Shown: positions 19,571 through 27,852 of the stretch, piece after piece
How positions within the stretch are numbered: the stretch's first letter is position 1
Layout of the letters: every line of letters starts with the position of its first letter
Notes under the pieces: model-generated
The model's database searches: none
What the model saw: only the letters and a program-made list of their open reading frames with translations
What the model was told of the DNA's origin: nothing
Origin: Alphaproteobacteria bacterium RIFCSPHIGHO2_12_FULL_66_14
GTDB taxonomy: Bacteria > Pseudomonadota > Alphaproteobacteria > Reyranellales > Reyranellaceae
Assembly (NCBI GenBank): GCA_001767945.1
Contig: MEMN01000111.1
Coordinates: 1-33,706 of the forward strand
Direction: 5' to 3'
DNA: 33,706 bases
Made by a program: the position numbers and the translations under genes

Positions 19571-20455
19571 ATGGCCGTCCGTGATCTTTCGTTGCCGGAT
19601 CGAGACGCGCTCCGACTGCCGCGACTCCTCGCCGACCAGCTTCGGAGCCGGCCCTTCTTCGTCATCGCCGCCATGGTTTCGCTGACTTTCCTGTTCGCCG
19701 CAGTCTTCGCGCCCTGGGTGGCGCCCTACGCGCCGGACTTCCAGGATTCCAATGCCCTCATGGCGCCGCCGAGCGCCGCCCATTGGTGCGGCACCGATTC
19801 CTTCGGCCAGGATCTGCTGTCGCGCGTCATCTACGGCACCCGTTATGTGTTCCTGATCGGATTCTCCTCCGTCGCCATCGGTGCCGTGGGCGGGCTCGCG
19901 ATCGGCCTCGCCGCCGGCTTGACGCGAGGCGCGGTCGAATGGGGCTTGATGCGGTTCGTCGACGCGATCCTCGCCCTGCCGTCGCTGATCATGGCGATCG
20001 CCTTCATCTCCATCCTCGGGCCGGGCGTCGACAAGGTCATCTATGCCGTCGGCTTCGCCATGATCGGCCCCTTTGCCCGCACCGTGCGGGCCGACGTCCT
20101 CCAGGTCCGCGCCCAAGCCTTCGTCGAGGCGGCGGGACTGATGGGGGTCGACCGACTGCGCATCATCTGGCGCCATATCCTACCGAACGTGATCTTTCCC
20201 CTCGCCGTCCAGGCGACGATCCGGATCGCCGAGGCGATCCTCGTCTCCTCAGCCCTGTCCTTTCTAGGCCTGGGCGTTGTTCCGCCGGCGCCCGACTGGG
20301 GTCTGATGATCTCCGAAGGCCGCGCCTTCATCAGCATCGTACCATGGATCTCCGGCGTGCCCGGCGCGGCTCTGGCCCTCCTGCTGATTGCCCTCAGCAT
20401 CGTCGGCGACGGCGTCCGCGAGCAGTTCGACCCCAAGATGCGTACGAACCGGTAG
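19571..20455 (+). CDS. ABC transporter permease, DppC/OppC type
   Basis: A 294-residue inner-membrane permease of the DppC class. The first helix (FFVIAAMVSLTFLFAAVFAPWVAPY) is followed by the characteristic segment HWCGTDSFGQDLLSRVIYGTRY. The EAA loop reads FVEAAGLMGVDRLRIIWRHILPN, and FLGLGVVPPAPDWGLMISEGR is the usual C-terminal signature. It begins one base after the first permease ends, and the ATPase genes follow, so all five genes form one importer. Nothing unusual is seen. Confidence 0.93.
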   Translation: MAVRDLSLPDRDALRLPRLLADQLRSRPFFVIAAMVSLTFLFAAVFAPWVAPYAPDFQDSNALMAPPSAAHWCGTDSFGQDLLSRVIYGTRYVFLIGFSSVAIGAVGGLAIGLAAGLTRGAVEWGLMRFVDAILALPSLIMAIAFISILGPGVDKVIYAVGFAMIGPFARTVRADVLQVRAQAFVEAAGLMGVDRLRIIWRHILPNVIFPLAVQATIRIAEAILVSSALSFLGLGVVPPAPDWGLMISEGRAFISIVPWISGVPGAALALLLIALSIVGDGVREQFDPKMRTNR

Positions 20456-20464
20456 GACGCGGAC

Positions 20465-21475
20465 ATGACGCATCAATCGGCGCGATGGACCGAGCCGCGA
20501 GGGGAGAACTTCCTGCCGTTCACGCGCCACCGCGAAACCCTGCTGTCGCTCGCCGACATCTCGCTCGCCCGAAACGGGCATTCGGTGCTCGACCATGTCA
20601 GCTTCGATCTCGGTCGGGGCGAGACGCTGGGTCTGGTCGGCGAATCCGGCGCCGGCAAGTCCACGATCGCACTAGTCGCGATGGGTCTGCTTCGCCCGCC
20701 CGCGGTGACGCTCGACGGGCGCATGCAATTCGCCGAGCATGAGGACCTGCTCGCCGAGCCGGAAGCCGAATGGGCGACGCTTCGTGGCCGACGGATCGCC
20801 ATGATTTTCCAGGATCCGGCCTCGGCGCTCAATCCCTGCTTCACTGTCGGCCGCCAATTGGAGGCCCCTCTTCGCCGCCTGCTTGGCTTCGATCGCGTGG
20901 CGGCCCGGCGACGCTCAATCGAGCTGCTGGAGAGTGCGGGCCTCAACGATGCCGAGGCCCGGCTCGCCGCCTTCCCGCACGAGCTGTCCGGCGGCATGCA
21001 GCAACGGGTGATGATTGCCATCGCGCTCGCCTGCAATCCCGAGCTGCTTCTCGCCGACGAACCGACCAGCGCGCTCGACGTCACCATCCAGGCACAGATC
21101 ATGCAGCTCATCCTGGAGCAGGTCCGCGCCCGCAACGCGAGCTGCATCTTCGTCCTGCACGACCTCGCGCTCGCCTCGCAGGTATGCGACCGCATCGTCG
21201 TGCTCTACGCCGGCCAGATGGTGGAGGCCGGGCCGACCGAGAGCGTCCTGCGGCGTTCCCTGCACCCCTACACGAACGCCCTCAAGTCCTGCGTGATCGA
21301 GCTCGACACCGAGGCACTGACACCGCCGGAGGGCGGCCTCCCGGCCCTCGGAGCCATGCCACCGGGCTGCCGATTCGCGCCGCGCTGCTCGCGCGCTACG
21401 GCGCAGTGCACCAGTCAAACACCGCCGCTTCGTTCTCTGGAGGGCCGCGAGATCGCGTGCTGGCACCCGGGATGA
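20465..21475 (+). CDS. ABC transporter ATP-binding protein, DppD/OppD type
   Basis: A 336-residue ATPase subunit. Walker A is GESGAGKST at 59-67, the Q-loop is in IFQDPASALNP, the signature is LSGGMQQRV, Walker B is LLLADEPTSALD, and the switch His is in FVLHDLALAS. The C-terminal oligopeptide-transporter extension is complete, with PPGCRFAPRCSRA...C and a final EIACWHPG, the cysteine pattern that in some relatives binds an Fe-S cluster. It has an extra N-terminal 25 residues before the usual start. Its TGA overlaps the next ATG (ATGA). Confidence 0.93.
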   Translation: MTHQSARWTEPRGENFLPFTRHRETLLSLADISLARNGHSVLDHVSFDLGRGETLGLVGESGAGKSTIALVAMGLLRPPAVTLDGRMQFAEHEDLLAEPEAEWATLRGRRIAMIFQDPASALNPCFTVGRQLEAPLRRLLGFDRVAARRRSIELLESAGLNDAEARLAAFPHELSGGMQQRVMIAIALACNPELLLADEPTSALDVTIQAQIMQLILEQVRARNASCIFVLHDLALASQVCDRIVVLYAGQMVEAGPTESVLRRSLHPYTNALKSCVIELDTEALTPPEGGLPALGAMPPGCRFAPRCSRATAQCTSQTPPLRSLEGREIACWHPG

Positions 21476-22455
21476 CAGAGACCGCCCCGATCTTTCGCCT
21501 GCTTGACGTCGAGAAGGTTTATCAGATCGATCGCGGCGGCTGGTCGCGCCTCCGCAGAAACCCGCCGCGGCGGCTGGCGGCCCTCGATGGCATCCGGCTC
21601 ATGGTGCGGGCGGGCGACAGCATCGCCCTGGTCGGCGAGAGCGGATCGGGCAAGTCGACGCTGTTGCGCGTACTGCTTGGCCTGACGGAAACCAGCGACG
21701 GCCGCGCGCTCTACCGCGGCGACGACATCGCGGTCCTCACGGACGAGAAGCGCCGCTCGTTCCAGCGCGACGTCGCCATGATCTACCAGGATGCACGCGC
21801 TTCCCTGAACCCCAGGCTCAAGGCGCTCGACCTGATCGGCGAGCCCATCCGCCAGCACGCGCTCTGCCCGGAGCCCGAACTGCGCGACCGTGTCGCCGCC
21901 CTGCTCGCCCGCGTGGGCATGCCGGCCGACACGGCGGACCGCTATCCAGGCCAGTTGTCGGGCGGCCAGGTGCGGCGTGTCGCGATTGCCCGGGCGCTTG
22001 CCTCGGAACCGAAGGTGATCGTGGCCGACGAAGCGGTCTCGGGCCTCGATGTGTCGACCCAGGCGCAGCTGCTCAACCTCCTGCGCGGTCTGCAGCACGA
22101 GATGGGGCTGACACTGCTGTTCATCACCCATGACCTGGCGGTGGCGAGTTATCTCTGCCGCCGGATCGCGGTGATGTATCTCGGCCGGATCGTCGAGACC
22201 GGTCCGACGAAGGAGGTTCTGCGGCACCCTCTACACCCCTATACAAGGGCACTGCTCACCGCCTCGCCCCGCTTCTTCGAGCCGATCGCCGAGACCCTGC
22301 CCGGCGAGATTCCGAGTCCGATCGATCTGCCGCCGGGCTGCCGGTTCGCCGGCCGCTGCCGCCGGCAGATCGATCGGAGCAGGACTGTCGCGAGCACGAG
22401 CCGCCGCTCGCCGCGACGCGCGCCGGTCGCGAAGTCGCTTGCCTCCACCCGCTGA
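21472..22455 (+). CDS. ABC transporter ATP-binding protein, DppF/OppF type, with frameshifted tail
   Basis: A 327-residue ATPase, the partner of the preceding subunit. Walker A is GESGSGKST at 55-63, signature LSGGQVRRV, Walker B VIVADEAVSGLD, switch His in FITHDLAVASY; DEAVSGLD for the usual DEPTSALD is acceptable. The core is intact through PPGCRFAGRC. After that the encoded tail is an arginine/serine-rich stretch unlike the family, whereas the next frame gives the expected ending DCREHEPPL...REVACLHPL. A single missing base near 22360-22366 would explain it. The change affects only about the last 30 residues, so ATPase function may survive. It could be a true mutation or an assembly error. 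Confidence 0.88.
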   Translation: MTETAPIFRLLDVEKVYQIDRGGWSRLRRNPPRRLAALDGIRLMVRAGDSIALVGESGSGKSTLLRVLLGLTETSDGRALYRGDDIAVLTDEKRRSFQRDVAMIYQDARASLNPRLKALDLIGEPIRQHALCPEPELRDRVAALLARVGMPADTADRYPGQLSGGQVRRVAIARALASEPKVIVADEAVSGLDVSTQAQLLNLLRGLQHEMGLTLLFITHDLAVASYLCRRIAVMYLGRIVETGPTKEVLRHPLHPYTRALLTASPRFFEPIAETLPGEIPSPIDLPPGCRFAGRCRRQIDRSRTVASTSRRSPRRAPVAKSLASTR

Positions 22456-22463
22456 TCGACTGA
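22383..22463 (+). other. Out-of-frame continuation of the DppF-type C-terminal tail
   Basis: Read in the frame beginning at 22383 this segment gives DCREHEPPLAATRAGREVAC and then LHPLID before TGA at 22461-22463. This is the standard end of DppF-class ATPases and parallels REIACWHPG in the neighbouring ATPase. It is therefore the original coding sequence now out of frame with the gene that contains it. Confidence 0.75.
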
Positions 22464-22498
22464 CGGCTTTCCTGTGGACAGCGGCTTGCCGTGGGCTG

Positions 22499-22507
22499 TG
22501 GCATACT
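22499..22507 (+). promoter_or_regulatory. Candidate extended -10 promoter of the DUF992 pair
   Basis: TGGCATACT (TG-N-CATACT) lies 22 bases before the first DUF992 start, with an AAAGGAG ribosome site between them. The preceding 36 bases after the ABC operon are the only non-coding space here. No clear -35 is seen, as is usual for extended -10 promoters. Pattern match only. Confidence 0.35.
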
Positions 22508-22529
22508 CGCGTCCGCAAAGGAGTATTGA

Positions 22530-23063
22530 ATGAACAAGTTTATTCCGGCCGCCGCGATGACTATTCTCGCAGCGGCCACTGGCGCCTGTCAGACGGGTCA
22601 GCCTACCGCCCAGGCCATGAACAAGGAATACGCGAATTCCAAGGTCTATGTTGGCGCGCTTACCTGCAACGTGAGCGGTAGCACCGGCTATGTCTTCGGC
22701 TCAACCAAGGATCTGAGCTGCGTCTACCTCACCAAGGACGGCGTCGCACAAGCCTACGACGGCAAGATCCACAAGTTTGGCATCGACATCGGCTACACCA
22801 AGGCCGCCCACCTGGTATGGCACGTCTACCAGCTCGGCGGCCTCGTCGGCGACGCCGTCAGCACCAATCCCAAGGTCCTGGCCGGCAACTATGGCGGCGA
22901 ACAGGCCTCGATCGCGCTGAGCTCGAGTGCCGGTGGCAACTGGCTCTATGGCGGCAGCAACAACCAGATCGTCCTGCAGGCGACCCAGCTCCAGGACAGT
23001 GGCAATGCCGGCTACAACCTGGCCTACGGCATCGCCGAGATGGGTCTTACGCTCAAGAACTAG
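22530..23063 (+). CDS. DUF992-family exported protein, copy 1
   Basis: A 177-residue exported protein. MNK plus a short hydrophobic stretch ends in ATGAC, a weak lipobox with Cys at residue 20, so it is either a lipoprotein or a secreted protein. The mature part matches DUF992: VGALTCNVSGSTGYVFGSTKDLSC, then YDGKIHKFGIDIGYTKAAHLVW, a glycine-rich middle GNYGGEQASIALSSSAGGNWLYGGS, and a closing NLAYGIAEMGLTL. The two cysteines of the LTCNV...LSC motif probably form a disulfide. The family has no known function; it is a periplasmic/outer-membrane-associated protein of alphaproteobacteria. A strong AAAGGAG precedes the start. A paralogue follows immediately. Confidence 0.85.
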   Translation: MNKFIPAAAMTILAAATGACQTGQPTAQAMNKEYANSKVYVGALTCNVSGSTGYVFGSTKDLSCVYLTKDGVAQAYDGKIHKFGIDIGYTKAAHLVWHVYQLGGLVGDAVSTNPKVLAGNYGGEQASIALSSSAGGNWLYGGSNNQIVLQATQLQDSGNAGYNLAYGIAEMGLTLKN

Positions 23064-23090
23064 ACATCACTGCAATTCCCGGAGTCCTCA

Positions 23091-23600
23091 ATGAACAAGT
23101 GTCTTTCGGCCGCCACGGCGGTTGCCCTCGCCTTGGCCGCCGGCGCCTGCATGCAGCAGTCGACCCCCCAGCAACTCAACACCACCAACGCCAATTCCCG
23201 GATCTACATCGGCTCGCTCACCTGCAACATCGCGGCCGGCACGGGCTACATCCTGGCCTCGAGCAAGAAGATGGATTGCGTCTTCCTGGGCAAGGACGGT
23301 GTTTCCACCGCGCAGTATGACGGCACGATCACCAAGGTCGGCGTCGATATCGGCTACAGCAAGGCCGTACACACCATCTGGCGCGTCTATTCGCTGGGCT
23401 CCGAGCGGGCGGCGAACTCGCTGAGCGGCGCCTATGTCGGCGAGCAGAGTTCGGCTGCGGCCGGCAACCAGGCCGGCGGCAACTGGCTCTACGGCGGCGC
23501 CCACGCCGAGGTCGGCATGGTCGCCTCCGGCATAATCAAGGACGCGGGCTACAACCTCGCGGTCGGCGTCGCCGAGATGGACCTGAAGCTTCGCCCGTAA
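23091..23600 (+). CDS. DUF992-family exported protein, copy 2
   Basis: A 169-residue paralogue of the preceding protein, 27 bases downstream with its own GGAG site. It shares the frame of conserved residues: MNK start, AAGAC at the signal end (Cys20), IYIGSLTCNIAAGTGYILAS, the second Cys in KMDCVF, YDGTITKVGVDIGYSKAVHTIW, AGGNWLYGG and NLAVGVAEMDLKL. The order and spacing of blocks match copy 1 across the whole length, so the pair arose by tandem duplication. Divergence is substantial, so the duplication is not recent. Function unknown. Its stop is ten bases from the convergent stop of the dioxygenase gene. Confidence 0.85.
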   Translation: MNKCLSAATAVALALAAGACMQQSTPQQLNTTNANSRIYIGSLTCNIAAGTGYILASSKKMDCVFLGKDGVSTAQYDGTITKVGVDIGYSKAVHTIWRVYSLGSERAANSLSGAYVGEQSSAAAGNQAGGNWLYGGAHAEVGMVASGIIKDAGYNLAVGVAEMDLKLRP

Positions 23601-23610
23601 AGCGGATCGC

Positions 23611-24468
23611 CTACGCCGTCGCCGCCTGCAACGCGCAGCCGGCGACGGTGATGCGGTGCATCAGGCGGCGCTCGCCCTGATAGTCGTTGGCGGCATAGTG
23701 CCAGGTGGCGCGATTGTCCCAGAAGGCGACCGACCCTTCACGCCAATGGAAGCGGCAGGTGAATTCCGGCCGCGCCGCGTGCTGATAGAGATGCTCCAGC
23801 AGCGGCTTGCTATCCTCGACCGTCCAGTCCTCGAAGCGCAGGGTGAAGGCGCGGTTGACGTAGAGAGCCTTGCGGCCGCTCAGCGGATGCTTGATCACGA
23901 CCGGGTGCACGACATCGGCACCGACCTTGTCTTGATTTTCGTAACGGCTCGCCCCTTCGGGATTCTTGTCGTTGACGCCGCCCTTGCCGAAGATGTGCGC
24001 CGAACCGTGGACGGCGCGCATTCCTTCCAGCGTGCGCTGCAGCCCGGGCGAGAGCGTCTCGAAGGCGCGGTACATGTTGGCGAACAGCGTGTCGCCACCC
24101 TCCTCCGGCACTTCCCGCGCCAGCAGGATCGAGCCCATCGCGGGCTCCGGGTCGTAGCTGTGATCGGTGTGCCAGCCGCCGCCGATATTGGTCTTCTGCT
24201 CGGGCTCCTTGCGCACCTCGGCGATCTCGGGATAGCCCGGCGCGGCCTTGAAGAAGCGGTTGACGTCGATCGGGCCCCAGCGGCGCGCGAATTCGAGATG
24301 CTGATCGGGCGTCAGCGCCTGGTCGCGGAAGAAGATCACGCCATGCTCGGTGAAGGCGCGCTGGACCTCGGCCCATTGGCGGTTGCTCATCGACTTGACG
24401 TCGATTCCCAGGACCTCGGCGCCGCAGCCGCCGGTGAGTTTCTGCACCTGAACCGTTTCGTATGTCAT
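23611..24468 (-). CDS. TauD/TfdA-family Fe(II)/2-oxoglutarate dioxygenase
   Basis: A 285-residue alpha-ketoglutarate-dependent dioxygenase. The iron triad is His100 and Asp102 in GGWHTDHSY plus His257 in DNRATWHYAANDY; the 2-oxoglutarate-binding Arg is in ERRLMHR (about residue 267-271). These enzymes hydroxylate substrates such as taurine, alkyl sulfates, phenoxyacetates or carnitine precursors and so release sulfite, alcohols or aldehydes. The substrate cannot be assigned. ATG 24468 follows GGAGGTGA at ideal spacing; a longer in-frame start would overlap the upstream transporter gene. It is the last gene of the acyl-CoA dehydrogenase/transporter operon, 22 bases after the AEC transporter. 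Confidence 0.92.
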   Translation of the reverse strand: MTYETVQVQKLTGGCGAEVLGIDVKSMSNRQWAEVQRAFTEHGVIFFRDQALTPDQHLEFARRWGPIDVNRFFKAAPGYPEIAEVRKEPEQKTNIGGGWHTDHSYDPEPAMGSILLAREVPEEGGDTLFANMYRAFETLSPGLQRTLEGMRAVHGSAHIFGKGGVNDKNPEGASRYENQDKVGADVVHPVVIKHPLSGRKALYVNRAFTLRFEDWTVEDSKPLLEHLYQHAARPEFTCRFHWREGSVAFWDNRATWHYAANDYQGERRLMHRITVAGCALQAATA

Positions 24469-24490
24469 GGGCTCACCTCCATATCGCAGT

Positions 24491-25450
24491 CTAGCGCGCC
24501 TGCACGCCCAGCAAAAGCAGCGCAATCGACAGGGTGACCACGCTGGCCGCCGTTGAGATCACGACGGCGTTGGTCGCCCGCGCCACGCCGATGCCGTACA
24601 TCTGGGCGACCAGATAGACATTGGCGCCGGCCGGCATGGCCGCGTTCAAGGTTGCCACGGTGAGCCACAGCGGATCGAGCGGGAAGACGTAGCGCCCCAG
24701 CGTCCACACCAGCACCGGCAAGGCCGCGAGCTTGAACGCCGAGGCGACGGCGGCCGACTGCCAGTGGCCCCGGAGGCCGACATGGGCGAGCGACGCGCCA
24801 ACCATGATCAGGCCGCAGGGAGGTGCCGCCGCGGCCAGCGCCTGCAAGACGCGGTCGATCACGACCGGCGTGGCGAGGCCCGGAACACGGGAGGTCAGCA
24901 CGCCCCACAGGAGCCCGGCGAAGATCGCCGGGATGACGGGGTGCTTCAGCATGTTGACCGCAGCGCCGCCCAGCCGGCCGAGCAGCCGCCGGCGCGCGCC
25001 GCCCGGGGCGTCCATCTCCATCAGGAAGGACGAGAAGGTGAGCAGGATCAGGGAGTGCACGCTGATGATCATCAGCAGCGGCACCAGTCCCTTTTCGCCG
25101 AAGGCGTAGGTGATGAAGGGAATGCCGATGCCGACGCCGTTGGAGAAAGTGCCGGAGAGCGCCAGCATGGTGCGGTCGCCCATCCGCATGCCGGCCGCGC
25201 GGCCGAGCAGCATCAGCACGGCATAAAGCAGGAAGACCGCCCCGAAGAACACCAGCAGGATGTCGGGCTCGAGCGCCTCGACCCGCACCTTGGCCATCGA
25301 GCGGAACAGCAGCGCCGGAAACAGCGCGTAGAAGGTGACGCCGGTAAGCCCGCGCAGCCCCTCGGCGCTCAGCAGCGGCGAGCGGCCGATCAACCAGCCG
25401 ACCAGCACCATGCCGAACACCGGCACGATGATGTCGACGATCGCGCTCAT
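24491..25450 (-). CDS. AEC (auxin efflux carrier) family transporter
   Basis: A 319-residue polytopic membrane protein with about ten hydrophobic segments. The start IVDIIVPVFGMVLVGWLIGR and the middle GTFSNGVGIGIPFITYAFGE are characteristic of bacterial AEC permeases, relatives of plant PIN proteins that carry malate, malonate or other organic anions. The second half shows the cross-over region LPVLVWTLGRYV and AAMPAGANVYLVAQMYG. Transport direction cannot be inferred. It lies between the acyl-CoA dehydrogenase genes and the dioxygenase gene with short gaps on both sides, so it probably moves the pathway's organic-acid substrate. Confidence 0.9.
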   Translation of the reverse strand: MSAIVDIIVPVFGMVLVGWLIGRSPLLSAEGLRGLTGVTFYALFPALLFRSMAKVRVEALEPDILLVFFGAVFLLYAVLMLLGRAAGMRMGDRTMLALSGTFSNGVGIGIPFITYAFGEKGLVPLLMIISVHSLILLTFSSFLMEMDAPGGARRRLLGRLGGAAVNMLKHPVIPAIFAGLLWGVLTSRVPGLATPVVIDRVLQALAAAAPPCGLIMVGASLAHVGLRGHWQSAAVASAFKLAALPVLVWTLGRYVFPLDPLWLTVATLNAAMPAGANVYLVAQMYGIGVARATNAVVISTAASVVTLSIALLLLGVQAR

Positions 25451-25475
25451 GGTCTCCGCCGCTTGGAAGCGGCGC

Positions 25476-26618
25476 TTACGCCGCCATCGCGAGGTTGCTG
25501 TAGCGCGTCAGGTGATGCTGCTGGTTGCCGAACATCAGGTCGATCATGGTCAGTCGCTTGAAGTAGTGGCTGACCGAAAGCTCGTCGGTGACGCCCATGC
25601 CGCCGTGCATCTGCACCGCGCTCTGGCCGCAGAACTTGCCCGACTTGCCGATCTGCACCTTGGCGCCCGACGCGGCCTTGGCGCGCACGATGGGATCCTT
25701 GTCGTCGATCTTGAGAGACGCCATCAGGGTCATCGAGCGCGCTTCCTGGGCATTGGTGAAACAGTCGACCATGCGGTGCTGCAGCACCTGGAACTTGCCG
25801 ATCGCCACGCCGAACTGCTTGCGGGTCTTGATGTATTCCAGCGTGGCGGCGTTGATCGCGTCCATGCAGCCGGTGGCCTCGGCGCAGAGCGCCACGATGG
25901 CGCGATCGACGCCGTCCTCGACCACGCCAAAACCTTCATCGACCTTGCCGAGCACGGCGTCGGCGCCGACCGAGACCTTGTCGAAGGTGAGCTCCGAGGC
26001 ACGCAGCGAATCCTGGGTCGGGTAGTCGCGGCGCGTGAGGCCCTTGGCCTTGCCATCGACGATGAAGAGCGTGAGGCCCTTGGGCTCGCGCGCGCTGCCG
26101 GCGGTGCGGGCGAGCACGATGATGTGGTCGGCGGAGGCGGCGTTGTAGACCACGCCCTTGTGACCCGAGAGCGACCAGCCGGCGCCTTCCTTGGTGGCCT
26201 TGAGCGATACGTCGGCCAGGTTGTAGCGGCTCTGCCGCTCGAGCCAGGCCAGCGCGAACTGCTTCTTGCCCTCGATCATCGGCGCCAGCAGCGCCTCCTT
26301 CTGGGCCTTGGAGCCCGAGCGGGCGATCATGCCGCCGCCCAGCACGACCGTCGGCAGGAACGGTTCCAGCACCAGGCCTTTGCCGAACTGCTCCATAACG
26401 ATCATGGTCTCGATCGGACCACCGCCGTAGCCGCCGTCCTCTTCCGAAAACGACATGCCGAGCCAGCCCAGCTCGGCGAACTGCGCCCAGTTCTCGGGCA
26501 ACCAGCCGCGGTCGGTCGCCGCGATCTTGCGGCGGGCATCGAACGCATACTTGTCGCGCACGAAACGTTCGGCCTGCTCCTGCAGCTGCTTCTGCTCGTC
26601 GGAAAGGGACAGATCCAT
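25476..26618 (-). CDS. Acyl-CoA dehydrogenase, small-partner (PimD-like) subunit
   Basis: A 380-residue acyl-CoA dehydrogenase-fold protein. Its length and wording (GWLGMSFSEEDGGYGGG, TRKQFGVAIGKFQVLQHRMVD, FCGQSAVQMHGGMGVTDE) resemble PimD, the small subunit of pimeloyl-CoA dehydrogenase. The N-terminal helical domain, central beta domain and C-terminal helices are all present. The C-terminus ends HHLTRYSNLAMAA and lacks the YEGT-type catalytic segment, and helix G has DRAIVAL where single-chain enzymes have a Glu. I infer that it contributes FAD binding while its large partner supplies the base. A strong GGAGGAG precedes ATG 26618. It lies 42 bases after the second large-subunit gene. Confidence 0.88.
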   Translation of the reverse strand: MDLSLSDEQKQLQEQAERFVRDKYAFDARRKIAATDRGWLPENWAQFAELGWLGMSFSEEDGGYGGGPIETMIVMEQFGKGLVLEPFLPTVVLGGGMIARSGSKAQKEALLAPMIEGKKQFALAWLERQSRYNLADVSLKATKEGAGWSLSGHKGVVYNAASADHIIVLARTAGSAREPKGLTLFIVDGKAKGLTRRDYPTQDSLRASELTFDKVSVGADAVLGKVDEGFGVVEDGVDRAIVALCAEATGCMDAINAATLEYIKTRKQFGVAIGKFQVLQHRMVDCFTNAQEARSMTLMASLKIDDKDPIVRAKAASGAKVQIGKSGKFCGQSAVQMHGGMGVTDELSVSHYFKRLTMIDLMFGNQQHHLTRYSNLAMAA

Positions 26619-26660
26619 GGTTCTCCTCCGGAATTCTTATCGGCCTTATAGCGCAAAGCG

Positions 26661-27851
26661 TTACAGGCCAAGCACCATCTTGGACACGATATTCTTCTGA
26701 ATCTCGGTGCTGCCGCCGTAGATGCTGGTCTTGCGCATGTTGAAGTAGCGCGGCGCGGCGGGCGGCGCATGGTCGGGACCGATCGGCGTCTCGTTGGTGT
26801 CGTGGAACAGCATGCCGGGCTGATACGGTGCTGCGTATTCGCCGACCGCCTCCATGGCCAGTTCCGCGATGCGCTGCTGGATTTCGGAGCCCCGCACCTT
26901 CAGCGTCGAAACCTCCGGTCCCGGCGCGCCGCCCAGCGCCATGGTCGAAAGCGCCCGGAGCTCGCTCATCTCCAGCGCCTGCACCTGCAGGTCGACGTCG
27001 GCGATCTTTTCGGCGAGCGACGGATCGTCCCTCAGCGAATCAGTGGCGATCGCGCGCAGCATGCCGACGCCGCGCTTCGACGCCGGCACCTCGGCGATGC
27101 CCAGCCGCTCGTTGGCGAGCAGGAATTTGGCGTAGGTCCAGCCCTCGTTCTCCTTGCCGATCAGGTTGGCGACCGGAACCTTCACGTTGTCGAGGAAAAC
27201 GTCGTTCACGGCATGGGCGCCGTCGAGCATGATGATCGGCCGCACGGTCACTCCCGGCGTCTTCATGTCGATCAGCAGGAACGAGATGCCCTCCTGCGCC
27301 TTGGCCTCGGTGTTGGTCCGCACCAAGCAGAAGATCCAGTCGCCCCAATGGGCATAGGAGGTCCAGGTCTTCTGGCCGTTCACGATGTAGTGGTCGCCCC
27401 CAGAGTCAGTGGCGCGCACCGCCCTCGTGCGCAGGTTGGCGAGATCGGAACCGGCGCCCGGCTCGGAGTAGCCCTGGCACCACGACACCTCGGAGGACCG
27501 GATGCCGGGCAGGAAGCGCTCCTTCTGCTCGTCGTTGCCGAAGGTGTAGATCACCGGTCCGACCATTTTCACGCCGAACGGGATGATGCGCGGCGCACCC
27601 TCCTCGGCCAGCACATTCTCGAACAGGAAGCGCTCGGTCACGCCCCAGCCCGGGCCGCCGTACTTCTTGGGCCAGGTGTAGGCGAGCCAACCCTGCTTCC
27701 CGAGCGCCTGCTGCCACACGACATGGTCGTCGCGGTCGTAGTGCTTGCCGGAGAAGGTCTTTTCCTTGGTCGCGGGCGAGAGGTTCTTGCGGGCAAACGC
27801 ACGCACCTCGTCGGCGAAGGCCTTGTGTTCGGGCTTGAGCGCGAGGTCCAT
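26661..27851 (-). CDS. Acyl-CoA dehydrogenase, PimC-like large subunit, copy B
   Basis: A 396-residue acyl-CoA dehydrogenase starting MDLALKPEHKAFADEVRAFAR. Family marks are MVGPVIYTFGNDEQKERFLPGI, CQGYSEPGAGSDLANLRT (FAD/substrate site), GQKTWTSYAHWGDWIFCLVR and the C-terminal SIYGGSTEIQKNIVSKMVLGL. The position of the MCAD-type catalytic Glu (YEG) is YGG here; the Glu in LLANERLGIA, equivalent to the isovaleryl-CoA dehydrogenase base, probably acts instead. It is a clear paralogue of copy A just upstream, with block-by-block similarity to the last residue. It starts one base after copy A's stop and lacks a separate strong ribosome site, so it is likely coupled. The substrate acyl-CoA is unknown. 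Confidence 0.92.
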   Translation of the reverse strand: MDLALKPEHKAFADEVRAFARKNLSPATKEKTFSGKHYDRDDHVVWQQALGKQGWLAYTWPKKYGGPGWGVTERFLFENVLAEEGAPRIIPFGVKMVGPVIYTFGNDEQKERFLPGIRSSEVSWCQGYSEPGAGSDLANLRTRAVRATDSGGDHYIVNGQKTWTSYAHWGDWIFCLVRTNTEAKAQEGISFLLIDMKTPGVTVRPIIMLDGAHAVNDVFLDNVKVPVANLIGKENEGWTYAKFLLANERLGIAEVPASKRGVGMLRAIATDSLRDDPSLAEKIADVDLQVQALEMSELRALSTMALGGAPGPEVSTLKVRGSEIQQRIAELAMEAVGEYAAPYQPGMLFHDTNETPIGPDHAPPAAPRYFNMRKTSIYGGSTEIQKNIVSKMVLGL

Positions 27852-27852
27852 C

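Noticed and set aside
25335-26651. Plus-strand open frame of about 438 codons
   Set aside because: It is antisense to the PimD-like acyl-CoA dehydrogenase and has shadow composition.
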